Made by a program: the position numbers and the translations under genes
Shown: positions 32,190-43,804 of the stretch, one piece after another
How the letters are laid out: each line of letters starts with the position of its first letter
Numbering within the stretch: the stretch's first letter is position 1
The notes under the pieces: generated by a model
The model's input: only the letters and a program-made list of their open reading frames with translations
The model's database searches: none
What the model was told of the DNA's origin: nothing
Origin: Prorocentrum cordatum
Lineage: Eukaryota; Sar; Dinophyceae; Prorocentrales; Prorocentraceae
NCBI GenBank assembly: GCA_963575745.1
Contig: CAUYUJ010018726.1
Span: forward strand, 434,496 to 498,495
Direction of reading: 5' to 3'
Length of the DNA stretch: 64,000 nucleotides

Positions 32190-35100
32190 ATAAAATTCAG
32201 ATCGCCTCCCCCTTCTCGTCGGCCACGGCCCGCACGCATGACTCCGCGCGGAAGCATTCGCGTGGGGGCATCTGCGCATCGCCAGCGGTCAGCGCGACAC
32301 GATAAGGGCGCAACGCGCCCCACGCGCTGGCAACGCCCGCGCGCCTGAGCAAGGCTGCACCTGACAGAGTCTGGATTGCCTTCTTGGTCTCGCTGGCGTC
32401 GTGTCCACCCACGTTGCCCACGCGGTGCGTCGTGCTCTCGATGCGCCTCAGCGCCGATTCCACGGGAATTACCCCACGCCACGAGCTTGAAGCACAGGTT
32501 CGTCTCCTGGGCGGCAGGCGCCTTGCCGCGGGAGTGACGGCACAGCGCGGCGGTTGCGCGCTTCGGGAGCTTGCTCTGCAGCAGCCCCGCCACGGGCGCG
32601 AAGACCCTGGCCTGGCGGTTCGCGCCAGGCAGGCTGCGCGCGCCGACCTCCGCGGCGGCGGAGTGGAAAGCCCCGTCGCCGCCGGGCGCCAACGCCGCGC
32701 CCTTGCCCGCGGAGCGAGCAAGGAGGCCGCGCACTTCCGCCAGCGACTCTGGGCCGCCAGACCCGCGCTTCGCATTGGAATTCCTCGTCGGCACAAATCG
32801 CGGCCGTCCAGTCCTTTGAGAGACGCCCCTTCGCTGCGAGCAGACGGCCCTGGTGGCTCTTCCCGCCGCCCGTCAACTTCTCGCATGCCATGCGGGAGCT
32901 ATCACCTCGGTTTTATCGCCCTCAAACACAGTGTCGCGGATGTGCTCGAGCTCCGAGTGCGCCGGCGCCACCTCGTGCGTCGCGTGGAACCCAGACGCGC
33001 TGCGCTCCACGATCGCGATACTGTCGCCCATCTGTCGCACGATCTGGCTTGCCACGTCGCCGGGCAACTTGCGCCCCAGTGCGCAGGCAGTGCGCAAGCA
33101 CGTCTTGCAGTCCCGATCGCGGCCCCCTGCGCGGGAGCACGCGAGCGGCGCGTAGACCGCGCCTGGGCTGGCGAGGCGCGGGCGGCTGCAGTGCGCCGCT
33201 GCGCGCCGAAAGCCGCCGCCTATCTTACCCATCTCGCCGCCGCGCTGCCAGCGAGCAAACGGCGCCGCCTCGCCGCGGCGCGGCAGGGCGCCGGCCTCCA
33301 GCAACACCTTCTCGGCGCCGATCTGGCTCAGGGCGCCGATCTCCTCGCGGGGCCGCTGGTCCAACCGCCGCGGCGCGGTCGTCTGCGCATGGGTCGATGC
33401 CGACTCGCCGCTGCAGGCAGGGCCATCCTTGGTGGAGCTACCCATTTGCCCGCAAGGCTTCGGCGGCGCGGCTGTCGGCGCCCTTGCCGCTCGCCCTCGC
33501 GGGCCGCTTCATCGGCGTCCTCTCGCCGTGCGTCTTCGTGGTCTTCTTCGCCGATGGCTTCGCGCCGCGCGTCCTCGATGGCTTCTTCGCAGCCCTCATC
33601 GCCCGCTTGAGGGCCCATTGCCCGGCGGGCCTCGGGGCGCGTGCGGGCGCTCCGCAGGCCCGGCTGCGCCGAAACGCTAGGGCGCGGGGCGCCCGCCCGA
33701 AGCGGCGGGGCGCGGGGGGGTTCGGTCGAGCCAAGACGGCGACCGCAGGCAAGCAGTGAGTTAAATGCAGCCATGGCGCGGGCAAGAAGCACATTCGATA
33801 GCAGCCCTCAAATGTTATAGCTGACAGCGTGTCTTCCGTCTCAAGATCCCGCCCTCGGAGGAGATTGATGGGCGTTTGTGCCGACTGGCGCGCTGATATC
33901 ACGAACGGTGCAATGCCTCATCAGAGAAACAGATCTCATCGAGCGCAGGAGAGGATGCGGGATGAGGGCGACGATGGACAAGAGGAGGGCGGGCGAAGCG
34001 GGGGCGAGGGAACGATGAGCGAACTTGTTTCGGGTCTCCCTCGGAGCTCACATCCAGTCGGGCCCTCTGCGACTCGCAGCTCGCTCAACGGGCGCCCTCT
34101 CCCCCGTGCTCACATCCTGCCTGGCCGCGCTCGGAACTTCTTGCGCGCGAAGCTGACGCTGGCCTTCTCGCCAACCTTGGCCAGCACTTCGCGCAGCTTG
34201 CCCTCGTTGTCCAGCGAGCCGAAGCGGAAGTCCACGCCATCGAACACGCACGCGAGAACTTGGACATGCTCGCCAAATATATGGTTCAGTGCTTCGTGGG
34301 CGTTCATGATGAGCTCGCCCCCGATTGCACTCAGGGCGCAATGCAGGCGAGTTGCCAGGGGGGGGCGCCGATCTGCGAACTTTGAGCTCACATGCTGGAG
34401 CCGCGGCTCCTCCAGGATCACTCTAGCCGCTGCGAGGAGCTCGACTGCGAGGGGCCACAGTAAAGACAACTCAGCCGTCGGCTTGCCACAATGGGGGGCG
34501 CTGATGAGCTGCTTCTTAGCCTCCTTAACAGCGGTGCGCAGGTAGCTGGCTTGCAGGCTGCAAAATCCACGCGGGTGCGAACATAAGCAGTGAACGTCCC
34601 ATACCCAGTCTCAGTGCTATTGCGCACAACGTCGTAGAGCTCGTTCCACAAGAACCGCATGACACAGTCAGTGTCGTAGTTCTCAAAGACGCCACCGCGC
34701 GAGGCGTCGAGGTCGCACTGGGAGCGGGGCGCGTGCTTCTCGAGCGCCGTCTTGAGGCCCTGCGCGCCCGGGCTGCGCGCGCACCCCCCCCCCCCACGTC
34801 GCCTTTCCCGCAGCGCGTGGCGACGGGGCTCGAGAAGTTACTCCTGCGCGCGCCCCCCCCTGGCGGCGCGCGATGCAGCGCCTGGCGCAGTCGAGCACCT
34901 CGCCCTCCTTATCGCCCACTTCGTCCTCCAGGTCCACGATGTTCTTGGTCTCCGCCAGGCTGCGAGCAGTTTCAGAGAGCTCATCGCGCCCGCCGCCGCG
35001 CAGTGCTCTTCGCCCGGACTGAAGCCACGGAGCTGCGCGCGCAGGTCCCAATGCGCCCCCCGCCTTCTCGAGTCCCCCGCGAACGATTCGCGGCCGTCTG

Positions 35101-35310
35101 CGTCGAGACGGGGCTCGAAACAGTTCAGCTCGACGTTCAGCTTGAGCACGCCGTTCCCCTCGACGTGGGAGGCGCAGGGATAATATTTAATTGCGTCTCT
35201 GCGGAGCGTTGCTGCCTCGACTTGCCAGTCTGCCCCCCCGCGATGGCGCCAGGGATCGGGTTGTCTTCCTTCTTCGCGACGTCGCGCATGCACATATAAC
35301 AGCGCGCCGG
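32190..35310 (-). pseudogene. Unrecognised gene, minus strand, degenerate or intron-containing
   Basis: Protein-like frames line up on the minus strand but change phase often: about 35300-35140 (starting MCMRDVAKKEDN), about 35190-35080 (HVEGNGVLKLNVELNCFEP), 34660-34590 (MRFLWNELYDVVRNSTETGY), 34469-34110 (a well-formed alpha/beta-like stretch with HVQVLACVFDGVDFRFGSLD), a Lys-rich linker at about 33640-33440, and 33130-32880 (CKTCLRTACALGRKLPGDVA). The phase changes fit either introns or frameshifts. A block at about 33040-33115 has a homologue at 60.12-60.20 kb, so this is a repeated family. I do not recognise a domain and assign no function. Confidence 0.4.
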
Positions 35311-35379
35311 GGCCCGGGCCCCCGGCGCCGCGATCTCTTCCGCAAACGCGTGCGCGCAGGCCCCTGGGGGGGCCCAGGA

Positions 35380-35700
35380 GCCCACGCAGCGCCGCCCGAA
35401 GTCGCCGAGAGAGCCCGAGTGCGCTCCAAGAGGCGCCCGCGACGCCCACAGGCCGCTCCAAGACGCACAGGCCGCTCCGAGACGCACAGGATGGCCCCCA
35501 AGACACCCCAAGAGGCCTCGCAGACGCCCCAAGAAGCTCCCAGAGACCCCCCAGGAGGGCCCCAAGAGGCAAAAATCGTTCCACTCCCTTAGGGAAACGC
35601 ATATTTTTTGCATATACATACTTCTGCGGCTGTCACAGCGCCCAAGACGGCCCAAGAGGCCCCCGAGACTGCCACAGAGGCTCCCAAGCGTGAAGACGGG
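35380..35700. repeat. CCCAAGAGG minisatellite, left part interrupted by the copia element
   Basis: Purine-biased 9-12-bp units (GGCCCCAAGAGG type). The same minisatellite resumes right after the 3' LTR at 43805, showing that the LTR element inserted into it. Confidence 0.85.
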
Positions 35701-35996
35701 TGTGTGTTTGCCCGTATCTGCGCAGCTAGAAACGCAGTAGATAAGCAGTTTGAGAGAAAAGACAGCACGATGGATGCTGTGGCCATGTCTCTCGATAGTA
35801 TCAGGGGATCCCCTTTTTGAGCTATCAGCGAGAGCAAATTATCAGATGTGCTCCAGTCACTGACTGGGGTTCCCCTGAGTTCTATTTGCTGCAATTGATT
35901 GGCCGTGCAGACGACAGCTTTCATATTGCTCGATTCCGCGGAGCTTACGTGCGGAAGGAGAGAATAGAGACTGGTCAATATCCAACATCATTGACA
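35701..35996 (+). repeat. 5' LTR of a Ty1/copia-type retrotransposon
   Basis: 296 bp, TG at the start and CA at the end, matching 43525-43804. Shared landmarks: GTTTGCCCGTATCTGCGCAG, AGGGGATCCCC, CAGTCACTGACTGGGG and GAGCTTACGTGCGGAAGGA. By eye the copies differ at roughly one base in seven, so the insertion is old. The exact left edge is uncertain by about 10 bp. Confidence 0.88.
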
Positions 35997-35997
35997 C

Positions 35998-36010
35998 TGG
36001 TAGCGGAGCA
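35998..36010 (+). other. Primer binding site, tRNA-Met-like
   Basis: TGGTAGCGGAGCA lies one base after the 5' LTR and resembles TGGTATCAGAGC, the initiator-tRNA-Met primer site common in Ty1/copia elements. Confidence 0.6.
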
Positions 36011-36251
36011 GTCAACGAAGGACGGCCCATGCTGAATTGGTTCGTCTTTTTTACTTATGGTAGTCAAGACCTGGTCTTTGCGGACAGGCAAGTACTACTC
36101 TTGGGGTGGGAGTGTATCTTGCGATCGTGCGCGCGATTTCGAGCCTGCGCAGCAGTGCGATTTCCGCGAGAACAGTTCAGGCTCACTCTAGGGCAGCTAC
36201 GATTTCCTCGAGAGCAGGTCAGACTTCATAGAGAGCAGTTCAGATTTCACG

Positions 36252-37420
36252 ATGGCGAACGATCGAAATCCACGGTCACACGCGCGGCTGGATAAAGATA
36301 GCATTCCGCGTTTTGATGGAGACGCGGCAGCAGCAGAGGATTAGGATGAGAGAGCGCGGCTCGGATTCTCGGGCATGGGGAGCGCCGAGAAGCTGGGGGG
36401 GGTCATCGCCAAGGTCAAGAACGGCCTCAGCGGGAGAGCGTGGACGTTGCGCCATGAAGACGAGAAGATCAGCGCCAAGACCCTAGCCGAGCAGTTTTCA
36501 AAAGGGAACGCGCCGACGGAGGAAGAAGCGGCTGTCGGGCAGGCACTCGACATGCTCATCAAGTGCGTTCGTTCACGCGTGGAGAAAGTGGCCCCGCTGC
36601 AGAAGCGCAGCGCGTGTCTAGATTATTTCAGACGCGGGCGCCGGATGCCAGGAGAGCCGATAAAGGACTTTATCCAACGGCGGACGGACGCACGTGAGAA
36701 GCTGGGGGATCTCACCAGCGGCCAAACGCAGGTGTCGGAGGAGCTCATTACGTTTTTCTTAGTAGACATGCGTGGTATTACGGAGGCTTAGCACAAGACG
36801 TTCCTGGGCCAGGCTCAGAATGAAATGATTGGGATGTGATGCGCGACGTCCTCGAGATTCAGCTCGACAGCATCGACGCTCGAGGTAGCCGAGATCACGA
36901 GCGCGATGGCGGAGGACGACGCCTCAGATGGAATGCAGTCTTCGGCGCGGACCTTGAGGAGGAGATCGAGGATGAAGCCGGGGAGGATCACGGAGAAGAA
37001 GACTACGAGGATGAAGGCAACGAGATGGCGATTTTGCTGGCAGAAGTGGAAGAGCTCGAGACGGCTTTCGCAGTTGTGGACGTCGCAGACCGATCGGAAG
37101 AAGAAGTGCAGACGTTTGCGGCAGAGGCGCAAAAGGTCGTCGGAGCAGTTGCGGCAAAAGGACGTGGACGCATCAAAGGAGGATCGAGCTCATCGAACAA
37201 CGGCCGGCAGCGACAGTTCATCAAATATGGCAAGACGAACCGAGGTTTTCGACAGGGCAAGACCTACATCGACTTCGATGGCAAGATCAGTTTCGGCACC
37301 AAGGAGCTTCAAGACAAGCTCGGCGCCTTCCAGAAGCAAGCAAGTGCAGTGCATGCCGCGAGGTAGGACACTGGGCTGGCGACCCAGAGTGCAGCCAGAC
37401 GAGGAAGGCAGCCAGTTAGA
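36252..37420 (+). pseudogene. gag: gag of the copia element
   Basis: The ATG at 36252 starts a frame (DKDSIPRFDGDA) with one TAG at 36342; the same frame continues to 36791 with a helical capsid-like region (PGEPIKDFIQRRTDAREKL near 36650). Another phase carries an acidic, then basic, region (36840-37366). A zinc knuckle, CSACREVGHWAGDPEC, lies at 37345-37392 in the phase of the protease, in the CX2CX4HX6C form. Gag packages the element RNA. Several frameshifts and two stops make it nonfunctional. Confidence 0.7.
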
Positions 37421-37497
37421 AGCCGAAAGGGTCAGGACGAGGAGGTGGGGGAAGATGAGCTGGGGGATTTCTGGCGCGTACTGGTCTGGCAGCGGCT

Positions 37498-38511
37498 ATG
37501 CTAGCATCGGGAGCTGGATATCAGCAGGAATGCAATATGATAATGCCTATTACGAACCAGCCCGATGACCCGATCAGGACGATCACTGACATCAACGAGG
37601 ACCGAGTCGACATGATGGTGGCAGAGCAGGTGGTGCCCCCAGGCTACGTGGTCCTGGACACTGCGGCTTTGGCTCCGGTCGGCGGCGACAGAGCTATCGG
37701 CAAGCACTTTGAGAAGTTCGAGCGTGCAGGCCTACAGATGTCCAGCAGGGCGATCTTCAAAGGCATCAGCACATCCGCCCCGGTCAGGGCAGAAAGTATT
37801 CAGGCAGTACCGAGTGGCATTCAAGGGCGACACTGCACGCTCAACTTCGAGAGGTTGCCGAATACTGACGCACCGATGCTCATGAGCGTTGACCAGACGG
37901 GCGCACTGGACACGCTAGTGTTTGTGAAACACAATCGGGTGATTTTCAGAGCGATTTCGGACTCGCCGGTGAAGATCACACGTTCCAAGAAGAATCACCT
38001 GATGGTCAATATCACTGACTATCCGAAGGCCCCGACGCATCGGGAATCACCTACCATCAGCACGAAAACGCTGGACGTCTGGGCAGCAGGAGAGGACGAG
38101 TCAAGCCAGACGCAGAGCAACAATATCATACGGGCAGATATCGGCATCATGACGGAGTCCCGGAATAAACAAATGGACGCGTGGATCGCCGACCATGCGC
38201 GGGACATGAAAGCTACGTGGAGCGTTCCACGTGTTGATCGAGAACCGGAAAATGCAAGGATCTACGTACTATGGGGCGATGATCTACTACTACCCAGTGC
38301 GCAGGCAGAGACGGTGAGGGAAGACCCATATCTCACGATCGTGCCATTTCCGTGCGACGCGTGGTCAGCAATTAACAACGTCTTTCCACCAAAGGAGAGA
38401 CGACTACGCCAAGCCCAGGCATCCGAGCATGTTCAGTTTGCATTCGCAATTGGCAGGCATCGAATGGAGCACGGACGTCATGTATTATTGGAGAACCTTC
38501 TATGTTCATAA
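37498..38511 (+). pseudogene. pol: Protease and N-terminal pol region of the copia element
   Basis: An uninterrupted frame of 337 codons. PGYVVLDTAALAPVGG (about 37640-37690) is the retropepsin active-site region, with DTA in place of the usual DTG/DSG. The downstream PMLMSVDQTGALD and VNITDYPKA belong to the region that follows the protease in copia elements I know from dinoflagellates. It would cleave Gag-Pol. The last third is unrecognised linker. It stops at 38511; the next frame starts at once. Confidence 0.6.
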
Positions 38512-38787
38512 GTGTGGAACATCATCAAGGATGAGTTGCCACCTGGATTGATTTGGGTTCGATGTGATCAATGTGCTTTTGATTTGCGAGATGATCGTGG
38601 AGATCTACTTCAGAAACCAACGATATCCGTGACGTCAGCAGTGGCGCTGGCATATGCACTTGAAGTTCGGTGTTCACGAGATCACGGACATGGTCAAGTT
38701 CAAGGGCGTGGTGGCAAGCCACGTGAATTTTCAATATGGACAACAGACATGACCGAACGGATTCTCGAAGATGTCAAACAACAATAA
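38512..38787 (+). pseudogene. pol: Linker domain between protease and integrase, copia element
   Basis: 91 codons with IWVRCDQCAFDLRDD, TSAVALAYAL and a CSRDHGHG Cys/His cluster. This block recurs between protease and integrase in dinoflagellate copia-like elements as I remember them; its role is unknown. It abuts the previous stop. Confidence 0.45.
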
Positions 38788-38826
38788 GAGTTCGATAAGC
38801 TACTAGGAGGCGAGACTATCCTGGGA

Positions 38827-39752
38827 GTGCCCGACACCGTTGACACAAATCCCGCCACAGGTTTCACATCAAGCTCAGGAATCAGTCTGGGCGCGAATGC
38901 GGAGACCTACGCCGATTGGCATCGAGTACCGGCAGCACTCAAGGCAGCGCATATCCAGTTTTCCCATGCTCTACGCGGTGAGGAGCTCGCCCGATACATT
39001 TGGACAGGCGGAGGATCACCGGCAGCGATCTTAGCGGCCAAGCCTTTCAAATGTGAGCTATGTGATTCTCCGCGGCGACCGCCAGCACATCCTATTGCAA
39101 GCCTACCGAAGTGGATACGATTCAATCAGTGTCTGGGCATGAACATTGCGTGTGTACCAGACTTGGGTGGCAATCTGCATGCTTTTTTGGTTTTGCTTGA
39201 CCTTGCCACCGATTCTACAGCACTTCAATGGATGATCGGCGGTGGAGATAGGAAGCCAAGTCCAACGCTAGCACATGCGAAGATCACTTTCACGGAGGGC
39301 CGGCAACGCGATCTGCTCACCCTGGAGAGGATGCAGATCGATCAGGACGCAGCTTTTCGCTGTGAGTTCGAGACTATGTGTCCGGATCTTGGAGTGCCAT
39401 GTGTTCCAGTTGCTTTGAAGAGCATCACCAACATGGGAAGGTTGATCGAAATATCCGTTTCTTTATGGACATGGCCACGAAAGTTTTTCGCGAGCTGGAG
39501 GTCAGAGATAACGAGAGTGCCCGAGTTGCCCGATACCAGATTGCCCAGACTACGAACCGGCTCGCCAACGACAAGGGGTTCAGCCCAGCGCAGTGGGCAC
39601 GTGGCGAGAACCCCTCACCACTGGCATCTCTCGGAGATATCAATGCCGATCCCGCGGTTGCTGGACAAGTTATTCAACGATCGCTCATGCGGCATCGACT
39701 GCGACTACAAGAAGCTCGTGGGATAGCCCTCCACCTGTCAGCCAACAGCTGA
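38827..39752 (+). pseudogene. pol: Integrase of the copia element, frameshifted
   Basis: The zinc-binding N-terminus reads HIQFSHALRGEELARYI then KPFKCELCDSPRRP (HH..CC, about 38950-39085). The core begins with GMNIACVPDLGG and LLDLATD (about 39137-39220; catalytic Asp region). Near 39380 the good reading moves to another phase: EEHHQHGKVDRNIRFF (catalytic Glu region) and TNRLANDKGFSPAQWARG, ending about 39752. Integrase inserts the cDNA into host DNA. The phase break inactivates it. Confidence 0.7.
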
Positions 39753-39759
39753 GCTCTAC

Positions 39760-40330
39760 GACGAGCTGTACGAACAAAGACCCGACCTCGGCCTGGACCA
39801 TTCGAGCGAGGCGAATGGGTTCACCATTGGCGCACAGGTGGAGGCAAACGCGACCTACATCGGAAGCGGCAAGGACCAGCTCGAGTGATTGGCAAGGATC
39901 AGTTTGGATATTTGATGATTCATAATGGTACCCCGATTTTGGCTGGACCGAATATCCTGAGGAGATCGACGATCAATGAGTTTGAGGATCATATTCATGG
40001 AGATCAGCGCGAGTGGCCAGGAGTTCCTCATGGTCAGCGTGGTCTCGTCGATCTTCGGAACGCGACGCTTGCACCGCTGCGAGAGCCCTTGCAGCCAGGA
40101 TTGCAACCGCAGCATACACGGGAACCTCAGTCTCAACCACCAGCAGACCCTGACCAACCCGAACAGGACCCGCCGAGTATGGAGGGAGCACCAGATCAAG
40201 AACCTGATGACGCAAATGATCAACCACCGACACAACGACGTCCTGTACAAGCTGAATGGTCAGGAGGATCATGGAGTATACTCAGCACTTGGGAGATGAT
40301 CATTGGAGAGCAGGCCCGTGGTCCATAGGA
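39760..40330 (+). pseudogene. pol: Integrase C-terminal domain and spacer, copia element
   Basis: FERGEWVHHWRTGG (about 39801-39840) and GPARVIGKDQFGYLMIHNG (about 39873-39930) are the small beta-barrel that ends copia-type integrases. A Pro/Gln/Glu-rich spacer follows to about 40328. Phase changes occur within it. Confidence 0.6.
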
Positions 40331-40386
40331 CGCAGTTCTGGCGACAAGGATTACGCGATGTATGATGACCGCATTACCAGAAGAAG

Positions 40387-41725
40387 ATGGCATTCCTCGA
40401 GACAGGCCTCTACGGCGACGTATCTTCAACTACGACACAGAGGCCCTGCGTGACGATATTTCTCGTGACAGTCTGGAAGTGCCCGTTGAAGTTCCTCTGG
40501 TACGTGATATGGATGTGGGGGATGTTGTGGTGGAGTATACGTATCCCGTATCGGACTAAGAATGGCCCTTCCAATGGACACGGACAGAACCCAGATTTTG
40601 CTCGACGAGACTGGCCTACCGAAGGCGCCGAAGCTCAAGGGCCACTGCAATCGTTTGGGCCGCGCAATCCGGCACCAATTCCAACATCAGCGGCAAGACC
40701 CAGTGCTCCGTCTGGATCGAGTGACGATGGACCTCAGCCCCGTGCAGCACCAGAAGAACAAGACGCACGACAACGACAACGAACTCGCCAACAAGCGGAT
40801 CGTGAACAAGGCGGGGCAGAGCGTGCCGGACGATCGAGACTTACAAGGAAGACGCCAGCATCCCAGACTGTGCGCGGAGGGCGAACACACATTGGTCGCA
40901 ACATGACGGTCACCGAGAGCAGCAAGAGATTGCGTGCCGCCTATGCCACCAACGCGGCGGCTGAACGAGCTGACCGAGTATCGAAGGGCGAGCTGGACAT
41001 AAAGGAGGTACTCAATCGCGGTGATGGATATACCCGAGAACGTGCCGAGAAGTGTCTCAACGCACATATTAAGGCATGGAATACTTGGACCAAGTACGAC
41101 GCCGTGACAGCAATTTCACCGACAATGGCCAAGAACTTCGGCAAGTCGCTACAGATCGAGAGCCGAGCTGCGTGGACGAGCAAAGGCCGCGACGCATGGT
41201 GGGGAAAGGCTTCCAGGATAAATGCGATGAGAAGCTACGGAGAGATTCGCCGACACGCTCGCCCTGCATGCAGAATCTTTTATGCAGCACTGTCGCGTGC
41301 AAGCCGTTTTCACGTTATACTGGCGACTCTACTGGAGCTTTTCTGCAGGGGGGCAAGATTGAGAGGGAGTTGTGTTTCAAGATGCCCGGAACGTGCAGGG
41401 CACGAGCATACCTGGCACAGAAGGAGGAAGCCTACTCAAGCTCAACAAGAGAATCTATGGCACCGACGACGCGGCAAGGGCCTTGCGCAAGAGATCTGCC
41501 CAGATTCTGCAAGACATCGGCTTCGAGCAGCTGCAGTTTGTGGCTGCCGCCATCAAGTTGATGAGCCAAGGAAAGTTGGTTGGACTATTGTGCCTACACG
41601 TCGACGACATGCTCGTGGCCTTCGACATGGAGAACAAAATGGAGTTCTGTGATCACGTAATTCAGCAGTTGAGGAGCCAGGTGGAGTCTGGAGACTGGCA
41701 TGATGTACAGAACGCACCAGAATGA
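40387..41725 (+). pseudogene. pol: Reverse transcriptase of the copia element
   Basis: Reading must switch phase at least twice. The 5' part is a charged spacer; RERAEKCLNAHIKAWNTWTK (about 41035-41095) begins the RT fingers. GDSTGAFLQGGKIEREL (about 41321-41370) is motif A, KLNKRIYGTDDAARAL (about 41438-41485) is the copia motif B region with the usual W lost, and LLCLHVDDMLVAFD (about 41585-41627) is motif C with the catalytic DD. These are specific to Ty1/copia rather than Ty3 or LINE enzymes. It ends at TGA 41723-41725. Confidence 0.75.
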
Positions 41726-41879
41726 GCTACGTTTACTGGGCGACGCTTCCAATAGGACAAGGACTATGCTATCACCACCGACATGGACAACTACATCGGT
41801 GCGATGACGGACTACCGGATGCCCCGTGAAAGGGCTATACAGGAGAAGGAGCTATTTACCGCTGCTGAACATGGAGCGC

Positions 41880-42610
41880 TTCGTGGCATGAGTTGACAAG
41901 TTCAGTGGGCGGCACGACAACTGCTTCATAAGTACAGTTTTGAGGCGCCGCGGCTTGCTGGCCAGATGTCGAAGCCGACGGTGCAGGACATGAAGGATAT
42001 GGATCGTTCGGCGAGGTCCATGCGTCGCAAGGGGAGGGCTCCGATGGTTTCCCGTGGAGGATTTTAGTTTGAGAAGTCTGTTATATAGCTTCACGCGACG
42101 CATCCTTCGACAACGCGCCAACCCATAAGAGCCCACGCGGTTTTTATATCATGATGGGAGATGGCAACATGATGGACGACCACACGAAACTGCATCCATG
42201 TATGATCTTGGCGTGGTCGAGCGGACGCAGTGGGCGCGCAGTGCGGAGTGCCCTTTCAGCAGAGGCTTACAGTTGTTCTGAAGCTCAAGATGTTTGCGTT
42301 TTGACGCGTGCAGTGTGTGCAGATATCCTCTCGGCTGGTAGGCCTTGACATGAGTATCGCCGAGCAGCTGAGGACTGGACAGGTTACAGATTGCCGTTCT
42401 TTGTGGGATTGTGCTGTGACGAAGCGCGTTCAATCATCAGACCGTACACTTTCATTGCAAGCAGCCATCCTCGGGCAGGAACGCCAGCGCGGAGGTGTCA
42501 TATGGGCCCGATCCGAGCAGCAACTAGCTGACGGACTTACCAAGGAGATGGACACACCATACCAAGACCGAGTCTTCCACGAGAGCGTCTGGACGTTCGG
42601 ACCGGATCCC
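41880..42610 (+). pseudogene. pol: RNase H of the copia element
   Basis: QWAARQLLHKYSFEAPRL (about 41910) and later VTDCRSLWDCA (about 42385-42417) and IWARSEQQLADGLTKEMD (about 42500-42552) are the copia RNase H boxes, including a catalytic Asp and the QLADGLTK terminus. Stops interrupt the first half (about 42060-42330); the second half lies in a clean frame beginning near 42308. Confidence 0.65.
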
Positions 42611-43099
42611 CCGGCACCTTCGCTCAGCAAACGGAAGCTGACAGATCTTTGGGAGGAAACGCAGCGAGCACAGCGAGTGGAACTACAAGGGGACGCCGAC
42701 GAGATGAATGCGTGCTACGCCAAACCGAAGGATTATAGCGCTGACGACGAAATTGCAAGGATTGATGCGCATGATATCGCATGCCATTCTGAAGTGAGTA
42801 AGGCAGTTGGCGCATCTGTGACGCGCCCATCGCGTGCCATGCATTTTGCAGGAGTTTTGGCAAGCACATTTTCGCCTGGATCTTCCGCGCCAGCTCATGC
42901 AGTAGCAACTGCGGCGACAACCGCATCGGAACAGGCAGTTTGCCAGATTTCAACGTCTATGGCTCAGCCGTTCGACGATTGGGCGAGGTTTGTGCTTTCA
43001 CCAGCCGGGGGCTTTATGATTGGTTTTCTGTTCGGAATTATTGTGGTGATTGTTTTATGTCTTTGTATGTGGCAGCACTTGGACCTACATCAATGTTAG
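42610..43099 (+). CDS. C-terminal extension with a membrane segment, copia element
   Basis: The RNase H frame continues about 160 codons beyond the usual end of copia Pol. After a charged stretch comes an Ala/Ser/Thr-rich part and then, at about 43006-43068, a strongly hydrophobic run of about 20 residues (GFMIGFLFGIIVVIVLCLC) followed by WQHLDLHQC and a stop. This predicts one transmembrane helix with a very short tail, an envelope-like arrangement, although no envelope homology is seen. The frame is intact. Confidence 0.45.
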
Positions 43100-43362
43100 A
43101 GGCGAAAGCGGATAGTGCTTCGCCGACTGCGATTGTTTCATCCCCGCTTACACCACACATTGCAATGCAGATGATCGGCAGACACCGTACGATGAGAGAT
43201 TGCGACCCATCGGATGCGCGTCGTAGACTCGAGAGTATGCGAGTATGTGATTTGCAGGCTATGCTTCGCGAGATGCGTTTATCAGCTTCAGGAATCAAGG
43301 CAGATTGCGTCACGAGGATTCTCTCTTACTGCGAGGCGAAACCTAGTGAGTTTCGTTTATAA
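43097..43362 (+). CDS. Small SAP-like ORF before the 3' LTR
   Basis: In another phase from the membrane-segment frame (ATG near 43094), about 88 codons end with CDLQAMLREMRLSASGIKAD and VTRILSYCE. This helix-turn-helix pattern (leucines, S-G-x-K, then I/L) matches a SAP motif, which binds AT-rich DNA in chromatin proteins. It stops at 43360-43362, about 160 bp before the 3' LTR. It may tether element products to chromatin; that is inference. Confidence 0.45.
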
Positions 43363-43524
43363 GTTGATGTTTTTTGAACGGATGCGTTTGGTCCGCTCTG
43401 ATTTGGACTGTGACGGAGACGGCAGTGCGTTTTTTTCGTTTCGTTGTAACGTGCTGGTCTCCAGCTTCTAAGCTGGATCTGCTTATACTCTGTGTGAAGA
43501 TGTGTGTGTGTGAATATGTGTGCA

Positions 43525-43804
43525 TGTGCGTGTTTGCCCGTATCTGCGCAGCTAGAAACGCAGTATATAAGCAGTTGGAGAGAACAGACAGTATGATAGG
43601 TGCTGCGGCCTTTTTTTCCCACTTGTATCAGGGGATCCCCGTTTTGAGCTATCAGTGACAACAAGTTAGCAGATGTGTTCCAGTCACTGACTGGGGCTTC
43701 CCTGATTTCTATCTGCTGCATTTGATTGGCCGTGCAGAGGACCGATTTCATATTGCTGGATTCCGCAGAGCTTACGTGCGGAAGGATTCCCAACACCATT
43801 GACA
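43525..43804 (+). repeat. 3' LTR of the copia element
   Basis: 280-bp partner of 35701-35996, ending CCATTGACA. A GT-rich tract (TGTGTGTGTGAATATGTGTG) precedes it. No clear polypurine tract and no unambiguous target-site duplication were found; a shared CAAG at the flanks is uninformative because the flanking minisatellite contains it repeatedly. Confidence 0.88.

Noticed and set aside
43460-43530. Polypurine tract before the 3' LTR
   Set aside because: The sequence is GT-rich rather than a purine run; none could be defined.
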